Source: Scybalenecus merdavium (lineage in GTDB: Bacteria; Bacillota; Clostridia; Oscillospirales; Acutalibacteraceae). From it: a stretch of DNA of 64,000 nt. Positions 43,072-51,119 of the stretch are shown here, in pieces; positions within the stretch are counted from its first letter, which is position 1; every line of letters starts with the position of its first letter. The notes below the pieces were generated by a model that saw nothing but the letters and a program-made list of their open reading frames with translations, ran no database searches and was not told the origin of the DNA. The position numbers were made by a program, and so were the translations under genes. The stretch lies in contig DVNM01000042.1 in the NCBI GenBank assembly GCA_018714405.1, positions 20,834-84,833 of the forward strand, in the 5' to 3' direction.

Positions 43072-43100
43072 AGGATACCATACTCCGGCGGCAAAGTCAA
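43072..43100 (-). promoter_or_regulatory. Promoter of the hydrogenase maturation operon leader
   Basis: TTGACT (43100-43095), 17-nt spacer, TATCCT (43077-43072) on the minus strand, starting only 5 nt after the stop of the upstream ATP-grasp gene, so the hyd genes have their own promoter. Confidence 0.75.
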
Positions 43101-43104
43101 CGTA

Positions 43105-43848
43105 TCACGCGCCGGACACCTGCTTTAAAATATAACGGCAGTACATGGACACAATGTCGAGATCGGTCAGATCGTAGACCATGCGCGCGCCGACCGCGTC
43201 TTCGATCTCGTTAAATACAAGTTTCCCCTGATGAAACAGAAAGTCGATGCCGACAAAGTCAAAATCGAAAAGACCGATGACTTTTTGCACCGCGGCACGC
43301 TCATCGGCACTTAAAGAATAGACTTCGGCCCGGCCGCCCAGACAGTAGTTGGAAAGAAAGCCCGAGCCGGTGCGCAGGCACGAAACCACAATTTCGCCGC
43401 CAAGCACATAAACGCGCAAGTCTTTGCCCGGCGTGTCGCACGGCTGCTGCAGTACCCAGCCCGAAAGATCTTTGGGCAGCTCCTGCGGCGTATGGATCAG
43501 GTGCACGTCCTTGCCGCCCCTTGAAAACGACTTTTTTAAAACGGCCGGAAAGCCCGTGTAATTTACAGGCAAAACCTCCACCCCGTGGGACTGCAAAAAG
43601 GAATAGGCAAGCGCTTTGTCGTTGGCAATACGGCTGACGGTGGAACTATTAAACACGCGCACGCCGCGCTGCTCAAACGCGGCAGCAATGCGCCAGTCGT
43701 CGGTACGGTTCACAACAAAATCCGCCTTTTCCTGCAGGGTGAGCTCTTCTTGCAGCACCAGGCGCAGCGGCAGTTCTTTTAAATATTTTTCCACGACAAA
43801 GGCGTTTCGCCTGGCCTCCGCCGAAGAATAGATCAGGACTCCCTGCAT
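43105..43848 (-). CDS. ATP-grasp (RimK-like) ligase, second of a tandem pair
   Basis: The 247-residue protein begins MQGVLIYSSAEARRNAF and has ATP-grasp features: VLKKSFSRGGKDVHLI (Lys/Gly-rich nucleotide loop, about residue 115), DLRVYVLGGEIVVS (about 155) and GIDFLFHQGKLVFNEIED (metal-binding Asp/Glu, about 210). RimK-like enzymes join an amino acid or amine to a carboxylate using ATP. The ATG at 43848 follows GGAGAAAATCC and overlaps the upstream ligase by 16 nt, so the two are co-translated. Substrate unknown. Confidence 0.85.
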   Translation of the reverse strand: MQGVLIYSSAEARRNAFVVEKYLKELPLRLVLQEELTLQEKADFVVNRTDDWRIAAAFEQRGVRVFNSSTVSRIANDKALAYSFLQSHGVEVLPVNYTGFPAVLKKSFSRGGKDVHLIHTPQELPKDLSGWVLQQPCDTPGKDLRVYVLGGEIVVSCLRTGSGFLSNYCLGGRAEVYSLSADERAAVQKVIGLFDFDFVGIDFLFHQGKLVFNEIEDAVGARMVYDLTDLDIVSMYCRYILKQVSGA

Positions 43849-44675
43849 TGGATTTTCTCCTCGATATACTGCAAAATCAAATCGGCGCAGTCCACGCCGG
43901 TCGCATCCAGCAAATTCATGACGTGCGCGTTGGAGTTGACCTCGCACACGCTGCCGTCTGCAAGCAGGTCCACCCCGCAGAAATCGCACCCCAAAACCGC
44001 GGCGCATTTTTCGGCCGTTTCACGCTCGGCAGGCGTGATGGCGGCCGGCACCGCCACGCCGCCGTTTGTAAGATTAGCGCGAAAATCAGCCGCATTTTGC
44101 CGCGCCATTTTGCACACGGCGCGGCCGCCGATGACCTCAATGCGCACATCGCGCCCGGCAGAAGAGGCCGCAAAGCGCTGCAAAAGAAACGGCACGCCCG
44201 GTTCGATATGCGCATAAATTTCTTCTTTTGTTTGGCACAAAAACACCTGCGCGCCGAACGAACCGCAGCACGCCTTAAAAACGAGCGGCAGCGACAGTTG
44301 CTCCACCGCATAATCGACAAATTCCGAATAATCGCTTGCGAAAAACGACAGGGGCGCCGCCAGGGTCTCAGGCTGGGGCACATAGCCCAAAAGCTCCGTA
44401 TATGTTTTTGCTTTATCGTCGCAAAGGGCGATCGCGCGGGCAGAATTAAAAACCGGCAGGCCAAGCTTTTCGAGCCGGCGCGCCAGAACGACATCCTTAT
44501 CGAGAAACAGTACATAGTCCGCCCGGATGGCACTGTCCGGCGTGCAGGCCAGTTCCAAATTGGTGCACACCTGCAAATCGTGGCCGCGCTTTGCGGCGCA
44601 GGCAGCGTAGTGCCGGTGCAGCGTTTCAAACTTTTCGCTTTTTAAAAAATGATTGCAAACAAGAATACCCTGCAT
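43833..44675 (-). CDS. ATP-grasp (RimK-like) ligase, first of a tandem pair
   Basis: The 280-residue protein has an N-terminal domain (MQGILVCNHFLKSEKFETLH) and an ATP-grasp core: LVFKACCGSFGAQVFL (about residue 132), GRDVRIEVIGGRAVCKMARQ (about 172) and CGVDLLADGSVCEVNSNAH (about 235), the last giving the Mg-binding Asp, Glu and Asn. This is the RimK-type C-terminus (EVN). The ATG follows CGGAGGCGG. The pair shares one promoter and ends just before the hydrogenase maturation promoter. No precursor peptide or carrier gene was seen beside it. Confidence 0.88.
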   Translation of the reverse strand: MQGILVCNHFLKSEKFETLHRHYAACAAKRGHDLQVCTNLELACTPDSAIRADYVLFLDKDVVLARRLEKLGLPVFNSARAIALCDDKAKTYTELLGYVPQPETLAAPLSFFASDYSEFVDYAVEQLSLPLVFKACCGSFGAQVFLCQTKEEIYAHIEPGVPFLLQRFAASSAGRDVRIEVIGGRAVCKMARQNAADFRANLTNGGVAVPAAITPAERETAEKCAAVLGCDFCGVDLLADGSVCEVNSNAHVMNLLDATGVDCADLILQYIEEKIQCRES

Positions 44676-44696
44676 TCGACCGCCTCCGTTTGACCA

Positions 44697-44725
44697 ATTA
44701 TAGCATTATGCCTTGCTTTTTTCAA
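44697..44725 (-). promoter_or_regulatory. Promoter of the ATP-grasp pair
   Basis: TTGAAA (44725-44720), 17-nt spacer, TATAAT (44702-44697) on the minus strand. Confidence 0.8.
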
Positions 44726-44741
44726 GAAAATGCGGTATCAT
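44713..44741 (+). promoter_or_regulatory. Promoter of the AICAR transformylase gene
   Basis: TTGCTT (44713-44718), 17-nt spacer, TATCAT (44736-44741). It overlaps the divergent promoter of the ATP-grasp pair, so the two would compete for RNA polymerase. Confidence 0.6.
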
Positions 44742-44777
44742 AATATCTATATTAAATGAAAAGACGAGGGTGATTTT

Positions 44778-45953
44778 ATGACAGAATACAAGCTGAAATA
44801 CGGCTGCAACCCCAACCAGAGTCCGGCCAGAGTGCACATGGACGGCAAGGAACTGCCGTTCACCGTTTTAAACGGCAGCGCGGGCTACATCAACCTGCTG
44901 GACGCGTTCAACGCCTGGCAGCTGGTAAAAGAGCTGAAGGCAGCAACCGGTTTGCCCAGCGCCGCATCGTTCAAGCACGTCAGCCCGGCAGGCGCCGCCG
45001 TTGCGCATCCCTTGAGCGACGTGGATCGCAAGGTCTGCTTTGTGCCCGACGGCCTGGAGCTTTCGCCGATCGCAAGCGCCTATGTGCGCGCCAGAGGGTG
45101 CGACCGCGTCTCCTCCTTCGGTGACTTTGCCGCCCTTTCCGACGAGTGCGACGAATCCGTTGCAAACTTCCTGGTGCGCGAAGTGTCGGACGGCATCATT
45201 GCGCCGTCCTACTCCGAAAAAGCGCTGGAGATCTTAAAGAGCAAGCGCCGCGGCAACTACCTGATCATCCAGATCGACGCGGACTATGTGCCCGAGGAGA
45301 TGGAGACCAAGCAGGTTTTCGGCATTAAATTTGAGCAAAAGCGCAACAACTGCCAGATCACGATGGACCTGTTCAACGACCTGCCGACCAAAGTGAAAGA
45401 GCTGCCCGAGATCGCCAAGATCGACCTGCTGATTTCCATGATCACCCTGAAATATACGCAGTCGAACTCCGTTTGCTACTGCATGGGCGGCCAGACCATT
45501 GGCGTGGGCGCGGGTCAGCAGTCCCGCATTGCCTGCACACGCCTGGCCGGCACCAAGGCCGACAACTACTTCCTGCGCATGCACGAAAAGGTGACCTCGC
45601 TTCCGTTTATTGACGGCGTGCGCAAGTGCGACGCGGACAACGCGATCGACCTGTATATTTCCGACGATGCAAGCGAGCTGTTTAAAGACGGCGTGTGGCA
45701 GCGCTACTTTACCGAAAAGCCCGAACCGTTCACCAAGGAAGAAAAAGAAGCATGGCACAAGAAAATGACAAACGTGGCTCTCGGTTCCGACGCGTTCTTC
45801 CCGTTTGAGGACAACATTGAACGCGCTGTGCAAAGCGGTGTGAAATACATTGCCCAGCCGGGCGGCTCGGTGCGCGACCAGGCCGTGATCGACTGCTGCG
45901 ACGAACACGGCATTGCGATGGCCATGACCGGCATCCGCCTGTTCCACCATTAA
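44778..45953 (+). CDS. Stand-alone AICAR transformylase
   Basis: The 391-residue protein corresponds to the C-terminal formyltransferase half of PurH and would make FAICAR from AICAR and 10-formyl-THF in purine synthesis. It opens EYKLKYGCNPNQSPARVHM and has the active-site block AASFKHVSPAGAAV (Lys-His, about residue 66), CVGGQ-like YCMGGQTIGVGAGQQSR (about 235) and QPGGSVRDQAVIDCCDEHGI. No IMP cyclohydrolase domain is present, so that step must be encoded elsewhere. Split PurH is known in clostridia. The ATG lacks a strong site but follows GAGGGTG. Confidence 0.93.
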   Translation: MTEYKLKYGCNPNQSPARVHMDGKELPFTVLNGSAGYINLLDAFNAWQLVKELKAATGLPSAASFKHVSPAGAAVAHPLSDVDRKVCFVPDGLELSPIASAYVRARGCDRVSSFGDFAALSDECDESVANFLVREVSDGIIAPSYSEKALEILKSKRRGNYLIIQIDADYVPEEMETKQVFGIKFEQKRNNCQITMDLFNDLPTKVKELPEIAKIDLLISMITLKYTQSNSVCYCMGGQTIGVGAGQQSRIACTRLAGTKADNYFLRMHEKVTSLPFIDGVRKCDADNAIDLYISDDASELFKDGVWQRYFTEKPEPFTKEEKEAWHKKMTNVALGSDAFFPFEDNIERAVQSGVKYIAQPGGSVRDQAVIDCCDEHGIAMAMTGIRLFHH

Positions 45954-45995
45954 TATAAATAACGGTATAACAAAGGTATAACAAAAAAATATAGC

Positions 45996-46029
45996 AAAAA
46001 AATCCGCCGAAAATTTCGGCGGATTTTTA
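45996..46029 (+). terminator. Intrinsic terminator after the AICAR transformylase gene
   Basis: Stem AATCCGCCG/CGGCGGATT (46001-46009 with 46017-46025) followed by TTTTT; the left side is an A-run, so it may act in both directions, also for prmA. Confidence 0.9.
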
Positions 46030-46125
46030 TTCGCAGGAAAGCATTTAAACCGATACGACCTGCACGGTAGGAAGTACATTTTATGCACTGCGGCCTGTTT
46101 TATGTTACCGGCGCAAATAAAATGC

Positions 46126-46188
46126 GGGCAGCGGGTGGCTGCCCCTACGATGTACCGGAACGTATCGTAGGGGCGAGCGCCGCTCGCC
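46126..46188. repeat. Triple-hairpin intergenic element (REP/MITE-like)
   Basis: Three adjoining perfect hairpins: GGGCAGC/GCTGCCC (46126-46132 with 46138-46144), GCCCCTACGAT/ATCGTAGGGGC (46141-46151 with 46164-46174) and GGCGAGCG/CGCTCGCC (46172-46179 with 46181-46188). The whole element is about 63 bp and lies between the AICAR transformylase terminator and the prmA stop. The CCCCTACG core is, from memory, common in dispersed repeats of gut clostridia. The surrounding gap 45954-46245 holds no gene. Confidence 0.7.
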
Positions 46189-46245
46189 TGAAAGTGTCCG
46201 TTTATTGACTGGACTGCTGCAAACACAGTTTTTCCAGCCGCACAC

Positions 46246-47193
46246 TTAATCCTGTTCTTTTTCCTTTTCTTTTTGGCAGACAAAGACGAGCCAGCCGTCC
46301 GATTCGTGGCGCTCAAGCACAGTGAAGCCGTTTTCGGCAAACGAGGCCAGCACCTCATGCTCGCGCGTGTCGATGATGCCGCCGGTGATGTAGACGCCGC
46401 CGGGCTTTAAAAACGGCGTGACCTGGGTGTTGAGGCGCATGACGATATCGGCCACGATATTGGCCAAAATCACATCGTACTGCCCGGTGACGCGGTCGGA
46501 AAGGTCGCCCTGCACGGCCCGGAACTGCGGCGTTTCAAAACCGTTTTCGGCCGCATTCTGTACGGCGGTTTTGACGGCCAGCGGGTCAATATCGACCCCA
46601 AAGGCCGAGCTGGCGCCGAAAAGCAGCGCCGCGACCGACAAAATGCCGCTGCCGCAGCCGATGTCGAGCACATCCTCGCCGCCCGTCACATAATTTTCCA
46701 TCGTCTCCAGGCACAGCCGGGTGGTCGGGTGGGAGCCGGTGCCGAACGCAAGACCGGGCTCAATGCTCAGCACCTTTCTGCCCTGCGCATCGTAGTCATC
46801 GATCCACAGCGGGCGGATCAGCAGGCGCTTACCAACGGGCATCGGGTGGAAATACTGCTTCCAGTTATTGACCCAGTCCTCTTCGGCACAGGCGGCCGTG
46901 GCAACTGTATACGGGATATTTTCCGTCTGCAGGCGCGCTTCGATGAACGAAACGGCCTCGCGCGGATTTTCGCAGGGGTTGATGTAAACATGGATCACCG
47001 CCTTGGTGCGGTCCTTTTGCAAAAGGTCCTCGTCAATCAGGTCGATGTGGGCGATCTGCATCGTCTCATCTTCCAGAGCCGAATAATCCTCAATATAAAT
47101 GCCGTAAGGCACGGTCATGTTCGTGATTGCAGCAGCGGTGTCGGCGTATTCGACCGGTACCGTGATCTTGATTTCATTCCACGCTTCGCTCAT
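46246..47193 (-). CDS. prmA: Ribosomal protein L11 methyltransferase
   Basis: PrmA trimethylates ribosomal protein L11. The 315-residue protein has the N-terminal substrate domain with EEDWVNNWKQYFHPMPVG (about residues 104-121), then the SAM-binding core: EPGLAFGTGSHPTTRLCL, VLDIGCGSGILSVAAL and the catalytic segment LANIVADIVMRL. It starts within the ATGA overlap with the yhaM stop, so the two are translationally coupled. Confidence 0.96.
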   Translation of the reverse strand: MSEAWNEIKITVPVEYADTAAAITNMTVPYGIYIEDYSALEDETMQIAHIDLIDEDLLQKDRTKAVIHVYINPCENPREAVSFIEARLQTENIPYTVATAACAEEDWVNNWKQYFHPMPVGKRLLIRPLWIDDYDAQGRKVLSIEPGLAFGTGSHPTTRLCLETMENYVTGGEDVLDIGCGSGILSVAALLFGASSAFGVDIDPLAVKTAVQNAAENGFETPQFRAVQGDLSDRVTGQYDVILANIVADIVMRLNTQVTPFLKPGGVYITGGIIDTREHEVLASFAENGFTVLERHESDGWLVFVCQKEKEKEQD

Positions 47194-48161
47194 ACTTCTT
47201 CTCCAAAATCGACATGGTAGTTTTTGTTGTTGCGCCCGTGGTTATAGAGCTTGCGGTTATCGAGCGCCCACATGCGGTCGGTAAACGCACCCGGCTCCAC
47301 CTTGGAAACGGCGCTTGACACCTCGTAAATGTTGGCGTCCAGATTGTCAAGGCTCGACAGCACGATGGCCTCTAAAAACATCGGCCGCACGGGCGAACCA
47401 AATTCCGGCACGCCGTGGTGCGACAAAATCATATGCTCAAGAAGCGTTGCTTTTTGCGCATCCGCACCCAGCTTTTCGGCCGCCTCCTGCACATACATGG
47501 CGCCCTTGACCAGGTGGCCGATCAACTCGCCCTCCGACGTATAGCCCCTGGCCAGGCCGGTTTGGCTGGGTTCCAGTTCCCATACTTTAGCCACATCGTG
47601 CAAAATGGCGCCGGAAAGCAAAAGCTCACGGTCGATGTTTTTATAGATCTTACAGACGCACTCCGCCATCTGCACAATGGCCGACGTGTGCAGCAGCAAC
47701 CCGCCGACGATGGCGTGGTGCAGCCGCAGCGCGGCCGGGCAGGTCAGCAGGCGATCCTTATGATTTTCTAAAATGTACAAAACGATCTTTTTCAGATCCT
47801 CGTCGGCAAATGCGCCCACCTTGCGCACCAGCATGGCATAGAGCACCTCGCCGCCGGTTTCAGAAGCCGGCACGAGCGACACCAGGTCGTAATTGTCGCT
47901 CTCAGACGCGGCGCGGATCTGCGCAATGCGGAACTGATCGTGGCCGTTGTACTGCTCGACCGTGCCGCGCACCTTGACGACCATGTCGGCCGAAAGCCCC
48001 GCGCCTGTCTGCGCATCCCACAGTTTGGCAGGCATCTCGCCCGTTTTATCTGACAAAATAAGATCCAGATATTTAGAACCGTTTTTAGCGGTCTTTACAT
48101 CGCATTTTTTCAAAACGGCAAAGCCCTCGGCCATGCCGTTTGGCAAAGTTCTGAATTGCAT
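47190..48161 (-). CDS. yhaM: 3'-5' exoribonuclease YhaM
   Basis: The 323-residue protein has an N-terminal OB-fold (about 10-90: GEMPAKLWDAQTGAGLSADM, VVKVRGTVEQYNGHDQFRI) and an HD domain with HHAIVGGLLLHTSAI, GAILHDVAKV (HD metal pair) and HMILSHHG. This is the YhaM arrangement; the enzyme degrades RNA and single-stranded DNA from the 3' end. The ATG at 48161 follows GGGAGTG, and the upstream frame extension crosses the promoter. Confidence 0.93.
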   Translation of the reverse strand: MQFRTLPNGMAEGFAVLKKCDVKTAKNGSKYLDLILSDKTGEMPAKLWDAQTGAGLSADMVVKVRGTVEQYNGHDQFRIAQIRAASESDNYDLVSLVPASETGGEVLYAMLVRKVGAFADEDLKKIVLYILENHKDRLLTCPAALRLHHAIVGGLLLHTSAIVQMAECVCKIYKNIDRELLLSGAILHDVAKVWELEPSQTGLARGYTSEGELIGHLVKGAMYVQEAAEKLGADAQKATLLEHMILSHHGVPEFGSPVRPMFLEAIVLSSLDNLDANIYEVSSAVSKVEPGAFTDRMWALDNRKLYNHGRNNKNYHVDFGEEV

Positions 48162-48180
48162 ATGCTCACTCCCTGGCCTT

Positions 48181-48209
48181 ATTATATAATAAAACCCGGC
48201 GTGAATCAA
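48181..48209 (-). promoter_or_regulatory. Promoter of yhaM-prmA
   Basis: TTGATT (48209-48204), 17-nt spacer, TATAAT (48186-48181) on the minus strand. Confidence 0.75.
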
Positions 48210-48289
48210 TGAAAACGGACACAATTACCGCATACGGTACGAATTTACGAACGAATTTTTGCAGGTTTGTGAATTCGACACGGCCTTTC

Positions 48290-48318
48290 TTGACAAACCG
48301 GGAACACCCTGATATTAT
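48290..48318 (+). promoter_or_regulatory. Promoter of the pseudokinase gene
   Basis: Perfect TTGACA (48290-48295), 17-nt spacer, TATTAT (48313-48318), 31 nt before the TTG start. Confidence 0.85.
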
Positions 48319-48348
48319 TAATATCTACAAAAAGATGGAGTGATACGT

Positions 48349-50136
48349 TTGGACGGTTTTGAAAACTACTGTAAAAACTGCTTTTGTGAGCTGACCGAGG
48401 GCTCGGTCTGCCCGAACTGCAAGTTTGACAACGACACCGAAAACCCCGGCGAATTTCTGCCGCTCGGCCACGCGCTTGCCGGGCGCTATGTGGTTGGGCG
48501 CATGCTCACGCGCGAGAGCGACGGCGCCGTTTATTCGGCCTATGACAAAATATTGAAAGCGCGCATCACCATAAAAGAATACATGCCCGAAAACCTGTCG
48601 AACCGGCTGGAGGGCAATGCCGAAATACATGTGCGCAAACGGTTTAAGGACGATTTTGACAAATACAAAAAAGCGTTTTGCGACCTTTGGCAGACTTTGG
48701 AAAAAATGCGCAGTTTAAGCGCCATTTTGCCGGTTTACGACGTGTTTGAAGAAAACGGCACAGCCTACGCCGTGTGCGAATACATTGAAAACGTGCCGCT
48801 GCGCGAATACCTGCTGCACCAGGCCGGCAACCGCACCGACTGGGAGCACGCGCGCATCATGTTTATGCCGGTGCTCACCACGATCGAAAACCTGCATGCG
48901 CGCGGCCTGATCCACGGCGCCATCTGCCCCGACAACCTGCTGCTTTGCCGCGACGGCAAAGTGCGCCTGACCGGGTTCGTGGTGGCCGACGCCAACCGAC
49001 AGGGCACGCCGCTTGCCTTTAACGAAAAACCGGGCTACACGGCCATTGAACAGTACGAAAACGCCTATAAGATCGGCCCGCACACCGACATTTACGCTTT
49101 CACGGCCTGTATTTACCGCGCACTGGTCGGCAACAACCCGCCGGACGCCGTATCGCGCCAGAGCAACGACAAGCTGATGATCCCAAACGCCGTGGCGGAA
49201 AAGATGCCGATCTATGTGATCAAAGCGCTCGGCAGCGGCCTGCAGATACGCCCGGAACGGCGCACCAAAACGGCCGAAGAGCTGCGCGAACGGCTGGACG
49301 CAAGCCCGGCGGTCGCCGCCAGAGCATCCGGCGCCGCGCGTGCCCAGGCACATTCCGACACAGCCGAAGTGCCCCAGGTGCAGCCGGCCGAACCGGCGCT
49401 GCCCAAAGCAGAGGCCGAAGAAGCGCCGCCCAAGAAAAAGCAAGTCAACACAAAAGCCGTGATCATCACCTGCGTTGTAGTGATCGTTTTAGCTGTGGCG
49501 GCAGTGGCCGGTGTGCTGATCGCCCGCCAGATCGCCGCAAACAACGAAACGACCGCCCCCGTGTCTGCAGAATCGTACCAGGTGCCCGACTTCTCCACCC
49601 CCGGCTACACGCGGGACGAGATCCAGCAAAACGCCACCTGGAACAACCAGTTCAACCTGAGCTACACCGAAGAGTACAATTCCGACGTGGAAGAGGGCAT
49701 TGTTTTTGCCCAAAGCGTTGCGGCCGGCCAGACCGTTGACAAGGGCACCCAGATCGTACTTTCGGTCAGCAAGGGCACGCACATGGAAACGCTGCCCGAC
49801 GTGGGCGGCATGCGTGAAGAAGACGCACGCTCCACACTGACGAAGCTGGGCTTTACCGTGACCGTAGTACAGGTTGCCAACGACGGCACACATACCGAGG
49901 GCACGGTCAAAAGCAGCTACGGCATGTCGCCGGCCGCCGGCTCAGAGTACGAGGTCGGCAGCGAAGTCATTATTCAGGTGTACGGCGAGGCGACGACGGC
50001 GCCCTCTACGACCGAACCGACCACCGAGTCCACGACCGAAGACCCGACCGAAGGCCAGATCGTGACCGAGGACAGCGGCCAGACAGAAGAGGGCGGCAAC
50101 GCCAACGACGGCCTGTTCGGCGGCCTGTTTGGCTAA
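48349..50136 (+). CDS. Membrane pseudokinase (Ser/Thr kinase fold) with zinc ribbon and PASTA domains
   Basis: The 595-residue protein has an N-terminal zinc ribbon (YCKNCFCEL with CPNC), a kinase-fold domain (about 40-310), a Pro/Ala/Glu linker, one membrane helix (about 367-395) and two PASTA-like repeats (about 408-475 and 477-545), then a Thr-rich tail. The kinase Lys (ARITIKEY, about 74) is kept, but the catalytic HRD is HGA (LIHGAICPDNLLL, about 188), DFG is GFV (LTGFVVAD, about 208) and the Gly-rich loop is lost, so catalysis is unlikely. PASTA domains would bind muropeptides outside. The TTG at 48349 is 6 nt after GGAGTG. Confidence 0.88.
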   Translation: MDGFENYCKNCFCELTEGSVCPNCKFDNDTENPGEFLPLGHALAGRYVVGRMLTRESDGAVYSAYDKILKARITIKEYMPENLSNRLEGNAEIHVRKRFKDDFDKYKKAFCDLWQTLEKMRSLSAILPVYDVFEENGTAYAVCEYIENVPLREYLLHQAGNRTDWEHARIMFMPVLTTIENLHARGLIHGAICPDNLLLCRDGKVRLTGFVVADANRQGTPLAFNEKPGYTAIEQYENAYKIGPHTDIYAFTACIYRALVGNNPPDAVSRQSNDKLMIPNAVAEKMPIYVIKALGSGLQIRPERRTKTAEELRERLDASPAVAARASGAARAQAHSDTAEVPQVQPAEPALPKAEAEEAPPKKKQVNTKAVIITCVVVIVLAVAAVAGVLIARQIAANNETTAPVSAESYQVPDFSTPGYTRDEIQQNATWNNQFNLSYTEEYNSDVEEGIVFAQSVAAGQTVDKGTQIVLSVSKGTHMETLPDVGGMREEDARSTLTKLGFTVTVVQVANDGTHTEGTVKSSYGMSPAAGSEYEVGSEVIIQVYGEATTAPSTTEPTTESTTEDPTEGQIVTEDSGQTEEGGNANDGLFGGLFG

Positions 50137-50166
50137 TCGGCACAAAATAACAATCATGCACATGAA

Positions 50167-50199
50167 GAAGGCTCTGCCGTTTCGGCAGAGCCTTCTTGG
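50167..50199 (+). terminator. Hairpin terminator after the pseudokinase gene
   Basis: A 13-bp stem (50167-50179 with 50183-50195). The following T-run is weak (TTGGTT), so termination may be partial; the GDPD gene converges on it. Confidence 0.65.
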
Positions 50200-50219
50200 T
50201 TAGATAGCCTTATAAAATT

Positions 50220-51053
50220 TTACGCATCCCAGGTGTCGATGATCTTTTGCAGGCGGTCCGGGTATTTGGTGGTGATGTTGTCCGGGCTGCAGACCAGGAT
50301 GCGCTTCATTGTTTTTTGCGAATCCACCGTCCAAACCGAAAGCTTGTAGCCGTTGTCGTGCAGCAAATTGGATAGTGTCGCACAGGCGTACTTATAGTTG
50401 CAGTTGATGCCGACCGCGCCGCTTTCCTGCATGACGGCCAGCAGCTTCTGCTGGTAATCGGAGAAGAAAATCTTGACACGGCTGGGCGAATAGTTCAGGT
50501 AATAGTCGATGCCGGGGCAGTCGGCGCGCACGTTGTCCACGTCGCCCGTGCCGATGCCGGTCAGAAACACGCGGTCTTCCAGGCCGTACCGGTAGATCAT
50601 GGTGTGCAGTGCAGAAAGCGTGCGCACCTCTTTGACGTCCACATTGATCTGCACCTTTTTGTCGAGCAGGTAGTCAAAAGCCTCTTCAAGCGTGACACAG
50701 CTTGCCTCGCTGACAACAATGTCGTGGCTGAGCACCAGCGTGCCGTCAAAGCTTTGACGCAGGTCAAACTCCACAATGTCTACGCCGCTTTGCACAGCGG
50801 CCTGCAGGCTTTCCATGGAATTTTCCGGCGTGTCCAAACAGCCGGAATGCGCTGTGACCGTAAATCCGTCCACAAACTTCAGCGTCCTTTCCGCATATGT
50901 TTTATTCACGGCGTAATCGGCCACAACGATCACGATGCAGACCGATAAGATAAACGTGATGACCTGGTAGGAAAAATGCGCGGCCCATTCGCGCGTCATG
51001 TTGCGCTTACAAAAGCGCTTGAAAGTCTGCCACCTGGATACTTTGCGCTGCAT
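50220..51053 (-). CDS. Membrane-anchored glycerophosphodiester phosphodiesterase
   Basis: The 277-residue protein has one N-terminal membrane helix (about 29-48) and a GDPD barrel: HSGCLDTPENSMESLQAA (about residue 70; the usual HRG is HSG), DIVEFDLRQSFDGTLVLSHD (metal Glu/Asp and catalytic His) and INVDVKE. It would cleave glycerophosphodiesters or teichoic-acid-type polymers outside the membrane. The ATG at 51053 follows GGGGTG. It is the last gene after guaB, separated by a terminator, so it may need its own promoter or read-through. Confidence 0.9.
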   Translation of the reverse strand: MQRKVSRWQTFKRFCKRNMTREWAAHFSYQVITFILSVCIVIVVADYAVNKTYAERTLKFVDGFTVTAHSGCLDTPENSMESLQAAVQSGVDIVEFDLRQSFDGTLVLSHDIVVSEASCVTLEEAFDYLLDKKVQINVDVKEVRTLSALHTMIYRYGLEDRVFLTGIGTGDVDNVRADCPGIDYYLNYSPSRVKIFFSDYQQKLLAVMQESGAVGINCNYKYACATLSNLLHDNGYKLSVWTVDSQKTMKRILVCSPDNITTKYPDRLQKIIDTWDA

Positions 51054-51071
51054 GCGTTCACCCCAATGCAG

Positions 51072-51110
51072 AAAATTCAAGGAGCCCCGAAAAGCCCCTT
51101 GAATGAAATG
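51072..51110 (-). terminator. Intrinsic terminator after guaB
   Basis: Minus-strand stem TTCAAGG/CCTTGAA (51103-51097 with 51082-51076), extended by GGC/GCT-type pairs, followed by UUUUC. It separates guaB from the GDPD gene. Confidence 0.75.
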
Positions 51111-51119
51111 TATGCAAAA

